Of a DNA stretch of 64,000 nt, positions 8,396-15,772 are shown piece after piece. A program made the translations under genes and the position numbers. The notes below the pieces were generated by a model. It was not told where the DNA came from and ran no database searches. It was given only the letters and a program-made list of their open reading frames with translations. Positions within the stretch are counted from its first letter, which is position 1. Each line of letters opens with the position of its first letter. Source of the stretch: SAR202 cluster bacterium (GTDB taxonomy: Bacteria > Chloroflexota > Dehalococcoidia > Lucifugimonadales > UBA3495); the NCBI GenBank assembly GCA_013204585.1, contig JABMNL010000037.1:1-64000 (forward strand). Direction: 5' to 3'.

Positions 8396-9505
8396 AAATG
8401 GCTGTCTCACGAATTCATGTCCGCAGTTCATCGTTGGGGATTGGGTGTTGCTATCCCAGCCGCCGAGGCAGATTCCGCCTTCCAGAGACAGCTTTCCGTT
8501 GGAATCCCCGCTGGAATCAATGACGAACGTGCCGGTGCCCTGGCCATCAGGGGCCACCTGGTTGGCTCCGGTCGCCGTGAGTTCGATGAAGCCGGTGTCT
8601 AGATTAAATGTGTAATTGCCCCAGTAGTCTTGGTAATTCCCGTATGGGTTAATTGTTACTGCGAATTCGCCGTCCGCGGTGAGCAGAAGCCGGTTGATAT
8701 TCCCGGTCTCAGATTCCGTCCAAACCCCTGCCAAAGGGTTTTCTTTGGCCGAGTAAATATTGACCGCGGCTGATACGGAGAATTGCCCATCTCCCACATC
8801 GGCGGTCACCGTGTAGGCAAAATCGGTCGATGCAGCGGAAGAAATGGACAGCAGACCGGTATCCGGGTTGATGCCGGCACCCACCCTTGGCTCCACCGAC
8901 CAGACAACCGGGGCATCCACCGCCACCAACTCGACGCACCGAATACACTCGGGAGCCGCCAAAACGATTTGGGCCGTATCACCTGGCTGCATGTCGTTGG
9001 GGCGAATCAGGACCAAGTTGTCGCCGGGGAATTCCACCCGCTCCAACGCGATTGACCCTTCAATCACTGACCTGGCCGCCGCCGGGCCGCCGGGCAATAT
9101 CGAAGCTGGCGCTGGAGCCAAATGAAAGTCCAAAATGTCGCTGCCTGAAATAATCAGTAACTTGGGCGGATAGCAACCATAGGCAACACACTTCGGAGCA
9201 ACAGACACCGAATACTCGCCGTCGGGCACGTCAGAAATTATATAGAGCCCATCATCAGTGCTGGTGATTGACGACCTTCCGGTGGGCTCTAGCGTCACCA
9301 GGCCACCCAGCAAATAATTATTGCTGCTATCGAGCACGGTTCCGGAGACAGTGTACCCAGGCACCGGAGTGACGGTTGGGGGTTGCGTTGGGGGCGTGGT
9401 CGTCAAGGTCGCGGGCGTCAGGGTGGCCTCCCTACTGTCGCAGGCCACCGCCAAAATTGAGATTAACCCCAAACAGATGATTGCGATTAGTTTCAATTTC
9501 CGCAT
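8387..9505 (-). CDS. Secreted lipoprotein with carboxypeptidase-regulatory-like domain
   Basis: Exported lipoprotein of unknown function, 372 residues. Residues 1-22 are a lipoprotein signal with lipobox LAVAC, followed by a Thr/Pro-rich linker of about 25 residues. Residues 50-130 (YTVSGTVLDSSNNYLLGGLV) resemble a carboxypeptidase regulatory-like beta domain. The middle region looks like bacterial Ig-like beta sandwich sequence. The C-terminal part, beginning NPLAGVWTESETGNINRLLL, resembles lipocalin-like repeats. The last two codons and the stop lie inside repeat copy 2, so the present C-terminus was set by that event. It follows the heme lipoprotein gene on the same strand but is separated from it by a terminator-like hairpin. 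Confidence 0.75.
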   Translation of the reverse strand: MRKLKLIAIICLGLISILAVACDSREATLTPATLTTTPPTQPPTVTPVPGYTVSGTVLDSSNNYLLGGLVTLEPTGRSSITSTDDGLYIISDVPDGEYSVSVAPKCVAYGCYPPKLLIISGSDILDFHLAPAPASILPGGPAAARSVIEGSIALERVEFPGDNLVLIRPNDMQPGDTAQIVLAAPECIRCVELVAVDAPVVWSVEPRVGAGINPDTGLLSISSAASTDFAYTVTADVGDGQFSVSAAVNIYSAKENPLAGVWTESETGNINRLLLTADGEFAVTINPYGNYQDYWGNYTFNLDTGFIELTATGANQVAPDGQGTGTFVIDSSGDSNGKLSLEGGICLGGWDSNTQSPTMNCGHEFVRQPFSR

Positions 9506-9563
9506 CCCTATCTTTTCTTCCCTCTCTCATTTTGTTTTATGGCTCCGGTTCTGGGCAACAAAC

Positions 9564-9589
9564 TGCCCCGGCCGTTAGTGGCCGGGGCA
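9564..9589 (-). terminator. Hairpin terminator after heme lipoprotein gene
   Basis: Perfect 10-bp stem TGCCCCGGCC/GGCCGGGGCA with a 6-base loop, about 50 bp past the stop of the minus-strand gene ending at 9637. On the minus strand it is followed by GTTTGTTG, a weak T-tract. Its core matches the terminator at 12481. Confidence 0.6.
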
Positions 9590-9636
9590 TTAATGTTTAA
9601 GTAATCGCAATGCCCCTTAATTCGCCAAAGGTACTC

Positions 9637-10602
9637 CTACTTGAACTTTAGGAAGAGCGCTTCCTGGGAGATGGCATGTTTGAACCCGCCAGCGTTATCG
9701 AATACCGCTACCCCAAATGGGTAGCTGCGGGCGGGATTAAACTGGACATCGTCATTGTTGCCGGTGTCCAGTTTACGATGCATAACCGTGATCCAAGTAG
9801 CGTTGTCGTAAACCGCCATGGAATCGATATCACCACGGCTACCAATCGGCCTTTCAATTAGCTCCCGAGGAATCTGCACCCCATCCGTAATCATCGATAC
9901 GTCGATGGGAACGGCCTCGGATTTAATTAAAACGGCGCTGCCAAGATTGGGCGGCATGAATGCTGGGCTTTTACCATCTTCAGAGGCATTGGCCGAGTAG
10001 CCGCCGGAATCTTTCGAGTCTCCGTGGTTGGCCGATTCGACATCGGTGGGGTCTTCTAGAACACCGCCGAGCCATTTATCGTCCACGTAGCCCACTGGCA
10101 ACGCTCGCTGGGCCTTCCAATGCCAGTTGTCGGCTCGCTGACCGTCCTTGGGGCTAATCATGTACCATTCGTCCGGATTGTCGGCGGTGTCATGACAGAG
10201 GGCATTGCATCCCTTGGTGCCGAATTTATCCAGCGTTGAAATCTGCCAATACAACCCTAAACGGTCCTCGTTACCGCCCTTAGACCAAGAAGTTCCGTCA
10301 TAGGTCCACAGGCGAGTCTGGCTTTTGGTTGGGTCGGGCCACTCAAACCGCATCCAGATGTCGGTGTCGTTGTAGACGGCCTGAACCTTTATCGTAGCGG
10401 CGGGAGTAGCACCTTCAATCCCATCTATTGGCGCGGCGGCCACAGTCAGGACTGGGGCGGAAGACCAAACGGCATTGGCAACGTCGAGCGATGCCGTGCC
10501 TTTAACTGCTTCGAGGGTGCTAGGATCGGGTTCCCCACCGCAACCTGACAACACCAGCATTGTGGCCAGCGCAAATAATATGCCTGCTGCATACCTTCTC
10601 AT
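9637..10602 (-). CDS. Ethylbenzene-dehydrogenase-type heme-binding lipoprotein
   Basis: Membrane-anchored extracytoplasmic heme protein, 321 residues. The signal peptide ends in lipobox LVLSGC. The mature part matches the ethylbenzene dehydrogenase gamma-related heme-binding domain, with the DIWMRFEWPDPTKS strand region. It also carries GCNALCHDT, a CX3CH heme-c-like motif rather than the usual CX2CH. GAGGTG lies six bases before ATG 10602. It is the third gene of the minus-strand Rieske-cytochrome b operon, 54 bp after cytochrome b. No cytochrome c1 gene is present, so it is the obvious candidate electron acceptor for that complex; this is inference. Confidence 0.82.
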   Translation of the reverse strand: MRRYAAGILFALATMLVLSGCGGEPDPSTLEAVKGTASLDVANAVWSSAPVLTVAAAPIDGIEGATPAATIKVQAVYNDTDIWMRFEWPDPTKSQTRLWTYDGTSWSKGGNEDRLGLYWQISTLDKFGTKGCNALCHDTADNPDEWYMISPKDGQRADNWHWKAQRALPVGYVDDKWLGGVLEDPTDVESANHGDSKDSGGYSANASEDGKSPAFMPPNLGSAVLIKSEAVPIDVSMITDGVQIPRELIERPIGSRGDIDSMAVYDNATWITVMHRKLDTGNNDDVQFNPARSYPFGVAVFDNAGGFKHAISQEALFLKFK

Positions 10603-10633
10603 TGCTGCACCTCTTCAACCGATTATCTTCTAT

Positions 10634-10665
10634 TATCTCACTAATCCTGTATCTCACTAATCCTG
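10634..10665. repeat. 16-bp perfect tandem duplication at cytochrome b stop
   Basis: TATCTCACTAATCCTG occurs at 10634-10649 and 10650-10665. The second unit contains the last two codons and stop of cytochrome b; the first repeats the same stretch beyond the stop. Confidence 0.9.
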
Positions 10666-11730
10666 GGCATAACCCAGGATTGTCAACGCTATAACGGCCG
10701 TACCGCAGCCCATGACGGCAAAGCTGGTCCACGGCTTCTTCCAGGGCCGCCGCTCTTCGCTAGTGTCGAAAAACGGGAGCAATGCCAGGGTTCCGAAGAA
10801 AATGACCGGTATCAGAACGGTGGCCACCGACTCCAGTCTCCCTGGAACGTACGCAAGAAGCTTGAAGTAGAACATCAAGTACCAGGCCGGCCTGGGCACG
10901 TACGACGTGTCGGTAGGGTCTGCTGCTACCTCCAAGGGCGCTGGGAAGATAGTCGCCATCACAACAAGTGCGATTACCACGCCCAAGATTAGCACCGCTT
11001 CATGAAGTACTTGGTCGGGATAGAACGGCACTGTTTTCTTCGACCCTGGCCCAGACTCGGGCGCTTCACGGAGCGGGGGTGCCAACCCATTGCGCCGCAT
11101 CAGTGCAATATGGGCGGCAATAAACACAATCAAAGCTCCGGGCAACAAAAACACGTGAAACGCGAAGAAGCGAGTGAGGGTCGCTTGGCCCATTTCTGCT
11201 CCACCGCGCATGAAACGCATTGACCAATCGCCGATAATCGGCATCGTCCCGGCCATGTTCGTGCCAATCTTTGTTGCCCAGTACGCTTTCTGATCCCAGG
11301 GCAGGAGATAGCCCGAAAAACCGAAGCTCACCACGATCAAGAGCATGACGACGCCCATCATCCAGGTCAGTTCCCGGGGACGCTTGTAGGCGGTGTAGAG
11401 ATAAACGCGGAGCATATGAAGGACAACCACCACTACCATGAAGCTGGCTCCCCAGTAGTGGATTCCGCGGATTAGGCTACCCGCAGGCAACTCAAATTGA
11501 ATATAGTCGGTGCTTTGGTAAGCGCCTTCGGGCGAGGGTTCGTAGTAGAAGGCCATCAGCATGCCCGTCACGCCAATTATCAAAAACAACGCAATGGCCA
11601 GGGAACCCAGCGAAAACATCGGGTTCCGATGGGCATGAATGGGCACTGGGTAGCGCAATAGAGTGCGGAGCGGACCGCTCCAACCGGTGCGGTCTTCTAG
11701 CCAGGCAGCAACGGCGCGAGCTGGCTTCAT
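10657..11730 (-). CDS. Cytochrome b of a bc/b6f-type complex
   Basis: Membrane di-heme subunit that oxidises quinol and moves electrons across the membrane. It has 357 residues and about eight membrane spans. Heme-ligand histidine pairs are visible in HYWGASFMVVVVVLH (13 residues between) and HVFLLPGALIVFIAAH (14 between), the spacing seen in b6-type proteins. The C-terminal part is subunit-IV-like and fused in the same chain. The usual PEWY quinol-oxidation motif reads PAWY here (RPAWYLMFYF). ATG 11730 is preferred over TTG 11733; it begins four bases after the Rieske stop. It forms an operon with the Rieske and heme lipoprotein genes. Confidence 0.92.
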   Translation of the reverse strand: MKPARAVAAWLEDRTGWSGPLRTLLRYPVPIHAHRNPMFSLGSLAIALFLIIGVTGMLMAFYYEPSPEGAYQSTDYIQFELPAGSLIRGIHYWGASFMVVVVVLHMLRVYLYTAYKRPRELTWMMGVVMLLIVVSFGFSGYLLPWDQKAYWATKIGTNMAGTMPIIGDWSMRFMRGGAEMGQATLTRFFAFHVFLLPGALIVFIAAHIALMRRNGLAPPLREAPESGPGSKKTVPFYPDQVLHEAVLILGVVIALVVMATIFPAPLEVAADPTDTSYVPRPAWYLMFYFKLLAYVPGRLESVATVLIPVIFFGTLALLPFFDTSEERRPWKKPWTSFAVMGCGTAVIALTILGYAQD

Positions 11731-11734
11731 CAAG

Positions 11735-12229
11735 CTACACCTTCACCATGACCTTGTCGTCTTCTACCATGATGTCTAGGCGTTGCAGGGGGCCGGGTGG
11801 CGGCCCTGAGACTACGTTGCCTTCGGCATCGAACTTGCCGGTGTGACACGGACAGACGAACAGACCTTCGTCATCGCGCCAACGCACAAGGCAACCCAGG
11901 TGGGGACAGGTGGCCGACAGCGCAAAGGCCTGGCCTTCCTTGCTCGACCCAATCCATACCAGACCTTCCCTTCGTACCTCCCGCCAGGCGTCCTTGGCCA
12001 ACAGGGAGTATCGCACTGGAATGAATTCACCAGGAGTGGGGAGATGGGATACTAATCCGGCGTCAACCCATTGCGGCTCGCGTAGGACTTGGGAATTACC
12101 GATGAGAAATCTTATCCCCGGAATTCCCACCACGGCCGCAGCGATACCAGAAATCGCCCAGAATCCAAAAGTCTTGAGGGCTTGTCTGCGGTTTACCCCG
12201 TTTTCGTCGCCACCATTGCGGTTACACAT
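11735..12229 (-). CDS. Rieske iron-sulfur protein
   Basis: 2Fe-2S Rieske subunit accepting electrons from quinol at the outer membrane face. It has 164 residues. The N-terminus has a TAT-like RRQALKTFGFW and one membrane anchor; the cluster ligands are in CPHLGC and CPCHTG, with the closing GPPPGPLQRLDI loop. ATG 12229 is chosen because GGAGGG lies just upstream; an upstream in-frame ATG at 12292 would add 21 residues with no obvious ribosome site. First gene of the minus-strand operon continuing into cytochrome b. Confidence 0.93.
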   Translation of the reverse strand: MCNRNGGDENGVNRRQALKTFGFWAISGIAAAVVGIPGIRFLIGNSQVLREPQWVDAGLVSHLPTPGEFIPVRYSLLAKDAWREVRREGLVWIGSSKEGQAFALSATCPHLGCLVRWRDDEGLFVCPCHTGKFDAEGNVVSGPPPGPLQRLDIMVEDDKVMVKV

Positions 12230-12274
12230 GGTCCCTCCGGTGCTATCCGAAGCTCGTCCCACAATCCCGTCCGA

Positions 12275-12304
12275 ATTATGGTGAAGCGTCACTCAACAAT
12301 TCAA
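12275..12304 (-). promoter_or_regulatory. Candidate promoter of the Rieske-cytochrome b operon
   Basis: On the minus strand, TTGAAT (12304-12299), an 18-bp spacer and CATAAT (12280-12275), about 45 bp upstream of the Rieske start. Confidence 0.45.
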
Positions 12305-12413
12305 TCAACGAGAGGCATTACCCATATTCTACGCCTGATTTAAGATGGTTGACCAGTTACCACAACCGTTAGATGGCGTAAATGAAGCGGCGCCGCATCG
12401 GATGCGGATCATT

Positions 12414-12429
12414 GAAACAGCGAAACAGC
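12414..12429. repeat. 8-bp tandem duplication
   Basis: GAAACAGC occurs at 12414-12421 and 12422-12429, in the gene-free stretch 12305-12480 between the Rieske promoter region and the terminator. Nothing else was recognised in that stretch. Confidence 0.75.
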
Positions 12430-12480
12430 GTTTTCTCTGAGGAAATTGATTGCGGACTCGGCTTCGGTCCTGGATAAATA

Positions 12481-12516
12481 AATGCCCCGGTCATAAATGA
12501 CCGGGGCATTCTTTTT
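12481..12516. terminator. Strong bidirectional terminator
   Basis: Perfect 13-bp stem AATGCCCCGGTCA/TGACCGGGGCATT with a TAAA loop, followed on the plus strand by CTTTTT and on the minus strand by TTTATTTAT. It sits just downstream of the minus-strand tRNA-Ile gene and most likely ends that transcript. Confidence 0.85.
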
Positions 12517-12522
12517 GATAAA

Positions 12523-12599
12523 TGGTGGGCCTGGATGGACTCGAACCAACGACCTCGGTCTTATCAGGACCGCGCTCTAGCCGCCTGAGCTACAGGCCC
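12523..12599 (-). tRNA. tRNA-Ile (GAT anticodon)
   Basis: 77 nt including an encoded CCA. The acceptor stem GGGCCTG/CAGGCCC is seven perfect pairs. The D-arm sequence AGCTCAGGCGGCTAGAGC, anticodon stem GGTCC/GGACC-type pairing around loop CTGATAA, and GGTTCGAGTCC T-arm are all clear. The anticodon GAT reads ATC/ATT isoleucine codons. It stands alone, not inside an rRNA operon. Confidence 0.96.
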
Positions 12600-12630
12600 A
12601 CATAGGGGCAGTGACCAATGCCACCGTTGG

Positions 12631-12659
12631 ATTATAGCGACTGGGTAGTGTAGCGGCAA
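12631..12659 (-). promoter_or_regulatory. tRNA-Ile promoter
   Basis: Minus strand TTGCCG (12659-12654), 17-bp spacer, exact consensus TATAAT (12636-12631), about 32 bp upstream of the tRNA 5' end. Confidence 0.7.
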
Positions 12660-12725
12660 GGTGGGTGGGTGAGTAGAGTGACAAATCAGTCCAACCACCT
12701 ACCTCATGAAACCGCAGCGAACTGC

Positions 12726-13988
12726 CTAAGGCCCGTCTGGCACGCCAGGGGGGTCGCCGCCGATGTCGGGGCCTTTTAGCTCGGGCTCGGGCTCTGGCTC
12801 TGGATTAAAGTCTCTGGGCGCGCGCGTTCGTCCGGGCGTAGAGGGAGGCCGATTCCCAGCGGAAGCTGAGGCTTGTCCGGCGGCTATCTGCGGGCTCCAA
12901 CCGTCGGGGAACTGCAGAGTGCGCACCGGGTAGTTGATTACGATGCCCTCTTCTTTGAAGCGGCGGTGCAGGTTCTTAATTAAGGATGACTGGATGTTGA
13001 AGCTGGCAATACGGTCGCGGGCTTGCAAGAACAACCAAAACTCGACGTTGGATTCGCCGAAGGCGTTAAAAGCGAACCAAGAGCCGTAACTGGCGACGGC
13101 ATCGTTGTCGTTCTGGATGAGGTAGTCCATCTCTTCCCGAGACACTTTCTCCACCAAATCCAAGTCGCTGTCGTAGCTAACGCCGCAGGTCAGATAGACG
13201 TTGACCGCCGCGACGGGCTGCTGATAGTTGGTGATGATGGTCTCGGCGAAGCGCGCGTTGGGCACCACTACCAGGTTGTTGCCCCAGGTGCGAATGCGAG
13301 TGCTGCGCCAGCCGACTTCCACCACGTACCCCGCCACTCCGGCCTCAAGCTCGATGTAATCACCGGTGGAAATAACACCCTCGGTCATCACGTAGGTGCC
13401 AGCGAACAGGTTGGCCAGAGTCGGCTGGATGGCCAAAGCCACGGCCAGACCGCCAAGGCCCAGACCCGCGATAAGGGGACTGATGTTGATGTCCAGAACA
13501 TCGAGCACCAACAACGCGCCAATGCCGTAGATGACCACGCCGCCTACCCTGCGCAGGAGCGGGAACAGCCTCAGGTCCACAACATGGCGGCTGCGGGTGG
13601 CCAGGTTTGCCAAGTACCAATCACTGGCGCTGGAAAGCAGGGCGACAACGACGACTATCCCAAGCACGATGACCAGGGCCCTCGCCACGGTGTCTACCCG
13701 GCCCTGCTGCGCGACGGTCAGATCAAGAGCAATAGTTAGGGCCAAGTACACGCCCAGAATAATGATGCCAATTGTGATGGGCCAGCGGGCGGACTTCACC
13801 ATCCGTGAGTCCAAATCGGTTGGTGTCCAATTGGTGAGGCGGATGACTAGAGGAAAGACCACCTTGTGGAACAGCGCCGCCACCACAAAAGCAATCAGAG
13901 CGATGACTGCGGCGGTGGCCGGATCCAACCACTCGGGGTCGCCCAATCCAAAGCGGGCCAGTATGGGTTCTATAAACAGGAGAAGCAA
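12726..13988 (-). CDS. MscS-family mechanosensitive channel
   Basis: Small-conductance mechanosensitive ion channel of the inner membrane, opening on hypo-osmotic shock; 420 residues. Four or five membrane spans fill residues 15-190. The pore-lining helix and following strand contain GLGLGGLAVALAIQPTLANL, and the beta domain has GVISTGDYIELEAGVAGYVV and WRSTRIRTWGNNLVVVPNA. The C-terminal tail is disordered, with an EPEPEPEL run. Start TTG 13988 sits in a 13-bp tandem duplication, with GGGAG about ten bases upstream. An extended -10 promoter lies at 14052. Confidence 0.9.
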   Translation of the reverse strand: MLLLFIEPILARFGLGDPEWLDPATAAVIALIAFVVAALFHKVVFPLVIRLTNWTPTDLDSRMVKSARWPITIGIIILGVYLALTIALDLTVAQQGRVDTVARALVIVLGIVVVVALLSSASDWYLANLATRSRHVVDLRLFPLLRRVGGVVIYGIGALLVLDVLDINISPLIAGLGLGGLAVALAIQPTLANLFAGTYVMTEGVISTGDYIELEAGVAGYVVEVGWRSTRIRTWGNNLVVVPNARFAETIITNYQQPVAAVNVYLTCGVSYDSDLDLVEKVSREEMDYLIQNDNDAVASYGSWFAFNAFGESNVEFWLFLQARDRIASFNIQSSLIKNLHRRFKEEGIVINYPVRTLQFPDGWSPQIAAGQASASAGNRPPSTPGRTRAPRDFNPEPEPEPELKGPDIGGDPPGVPDGP

Positions 13989-13999
13989 ACAGGAGAAGC
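13974..13999. repeat. 13-bp perfect tandem duplication at MscS start
   Basis: AAACAGGAGAAGC occurs at 13974-13986 and 13987-13999, straddling the proposed TTG start of the MscS gene. A duplicated TTG-like start context results. Confidence 0.9.
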
Positions 14000-14051
14000 T
14001 CCCAGTGCGAGGTATGAAATAGGGCAGAATGCCCAGTTTTCCAGCGCCGGG

Positions 14052-14060
14052 ATTATATCA
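14052..14060 (-). promoter_or_regulatory. Extended -10 promoter of MscS
   Basis: TGATATAAT on the minus strand is an exact TGnTATAAT extended -10 element. It lies between pcm and the MscS start, so the channel can be transcribed on its own. Confidence 0.6.
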
Positions 14061-14117
14061 TTTCACGCCTGTGACGCTGCCGTTCTTGAGGCCGATATGA
14101 ATGACCTGTTGTAGCAG

Positions 14118-14786
14118 CTAGAGGGAGGAGGGAAAGGCCTCGCGGCCAATGAGGGGAACGAAACGGCAAGGGCCTAGCATCCGTAGCGAGATTCCCTCTC
14201 CGGTGCGCAGAACACAGACCAATTCCTGTTGTTCGCGGTTACCCACCGGAACCACCATCCGGCCGCCAACGCCGAGCTGAGAAATCAGGCTGGCTGGCAG
14301 GCAAGGAGCGGCGGCAGAAACCACAATCGCGTCGTAAGGCCCGCGCCAAGCACAACCCAAGATTTCAGAGGAATCTTCGACGAAAATATTTCTATAACCC
14401 AAATCACACAAGGTCTCCCGTGCCTGTTGGGCCAGATGCCGGACCACCTCAACGGTGACCACTTTGCCCTCGGGGACCAGCTCGGCCAGCACTGCCGCTT
14501 GGTAGCCGGAGCCAGTGCCCACTTCCAGCACGTTGTCCGTTGACTGTAGGCGTAGCGCTTCTGTAATTAAGGCGACGATGTAAGGCTGGGAAATGGTTTG
14601 CCCTTCGCCGATGGGTAGAGGTATGTTCAGATAGGCCAGATGGCGGTCGTCGAAGGGCACAAACACATCTCTAGGCACACGTTGCATGGCCCGCAAGACC
14701 GACTTCGACCTGATGCTGCGTCGCAGACTGGCGAATAATTTCTTCCTATCTGCGCTCAGTTTCTTTTCTAATTCACGTTCTGGCAT
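14118..14786 (-). CDS. pcm: Protein-L-isoaspartate O-methyltransferase
   Basis: Repairs isoaspartyl residues in aged proteins using S-adenosylmethionine. It has 222 residues, the usual length. The substrate-loop region LPIGEGQTISQPYIVAL and the SAM-binding motif VLEVGTGSGYQAAVLAEL are diagnostic; VVSAAAP and GGRMVVPVG follow in order. It starts at ATG 14786 and is divergent from the tetrapyrrole operon regulator. A 10-bp inverted repeat lies 16 bp upstream of its start. Confidence 0.94.
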   Translation of the reverse strand: MPERELEKKLSADRKKLFASLRRSIRSKSVLRAMQRVPRDVFVPFDDRHLAYLNIPLPIGEGQTISQPYIVALITEALRLQSTDNVLEVGTGSGYQAAVLAELVPEGKVVTVEVVRHLAQQARETLCDLGYRNIFVEDSSEILGCAWRGPYDAIVVSAAAPCLPASLISQLGVGGRMVVPVGNREQQELVCVLRTGEGISLRMLGPCRFVPLIGREAFPSSL

Positions 14787-14801
14787 CTATTCAAATATAA
14801 C

Positions 14802-14836
14802 ATTACATAACTTACTCAACAACAACGTTATGTAAT
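14802..14836. promoter_or_regulatory. Long inverted repeat, candidate operator
   Basis: Perfect 10-bp arms ATTACATAAC/GTTATGTAAT separated by 15 bases, between pcm and the MerR-like regulator gene. The spacing suits a dimeric regulator. It could control pcm, whose start is 16 bp away, or the tetrapyrrole operon. Confidence 0.5.
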
Positions 14837-14967
14837 CATACAAACCGCATCCAGACAGCATCGGTTTTGGCCTTATTTTCAGCCTAAACATTAGGACTGA
14901 TTGCCCTTGCCGCCGAGGCTGATTGACTGTAACAAACCCGTATGCTAGCCTTTTATAAGTGCCCTTA

Positions 14968-14997
14968 TTGACGTGTAGTTTCTTAGAGATTTTTATA
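14968..14997 (+). promoter_or_regulatory. Candidate promoter of the tetrapyrrole operon
   Basis: TTGACG (14968-14973), 18-bp spacer, TTTATA (14992-14997), about 47 bp before the GTG start of the first gene. Confidence 0.5.
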
Positions 14998-15043
14998 GGT
15001 TTTTCGGCCTAGATTCCGCCGGAAAACGATGGATTAAAATTCT

Positions 15044-15697
15044 GTGGTAGATATTCAGGCCACCGAACGGCCATTTTCTGACAAAGCCCAGTGGCTCTCC
15101 CTTCGCGACGCTTGCCGCATGCTTGACGTCAGCGACACCACCCTTAGGCAATGGGCGGATAGCGGCTACCTCCGCGTCTACCGCACGCCTGGCGGACACC
15201 GCCGGTTCCTCCGCGAAGACGTTGACGGCTTCGCCAACGCTCCCGCCCAGGCTCAAGACCAAGGCCGTGACGACGCCATAGAAGGTTCGGCCCTCCGCAA
15301 GATTCGCCGCAGTCTCAGCCGCGACACCGTGGTGAAACAGTCTTGGTACCAGAGCGTCGAGGAAGAAGGCAAGATGCGCATGCGGCTCTTCGGACGCCGC
15401 CTATTATCACTGCTGCTTCAGGAAACCGGCCCTCGCCGACGCCGACAAGAACTCCTTGCAGAAGCCAATCTACTTGGCTGCGAGTACGGCACCGAAATGT
15501 CGGAACGGGGTGTGGGTCTCAAAGACACCGTGGAAGCCTTCGTATTCTTCCGGACGATGGTGCTGGACTCGACCCACCCCAGCGCCTGGACTCGGATAAT
15601 CGAGGCTGCGGATCGGGTCTTGGTGGGAGTAACCGATTCCTACGAGAAGTCCTACAAAAAGTCCGGCGAGAAATTGGCCGCGAAATCCAAAAAATAG
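15044..15697 (+). CDS. MerR/BldC-like HTH regulator with C-terminal helical domain
   Basis: Likely transcription regulator of the tetrapyrrole genes that follow. It has 217 residues. Residues 15-65 are a MerR/excisionase-type winged HTH: WLSLRDACRMLDVSDTTLRQ, then the wing TPGGHRRFLREDV. Residues 95-210 form an all-helical domain (RRQELLAEANLLGCEYGTEM, KDTVEAFVFFRTMVLDS) resembling the N-terminal RsbRD-type sensor region. That match is tentative, and no ligand residues can be assigned. The start is GTG 15044 with a weak ribosome site. The next gene begins 75 bp later. Confidence 0.7.
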   Translation: MVDIQATERPFSDKAQWLSLRDACRMLDVSDTTLRQWADSGYLRVYRTPGGHRRFLREDVDGFANAPAQAQDQGRDDAIEGSALRKIRRSLSRDTVVKQSWYQSVEEEGKMRMRLFGRRLLSLLLQETGPRRRRQELLAEANLLGCEYGTEMSERGVGLKDTVEAFVFFRTMVLDSTHPSAWTRIIEAADRVLVGVTDSYEKSYKKSGEKLAAKSKK

Positions 15698-15772
15698 CGT
15701 AGAGCGAATATAAGGCAGGCACTGCCTTTCACATCGAATAGAACATCTAATGCAGGAGGAATCAAAACAGCG

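Noticed and set aside
13023-13739. 238-residue plus-strand frame inside the MscS gene
   Set aside because: Antisense shadow of a well-supported channel gene, with His/Gln-rich composition typical of a reverse frame.
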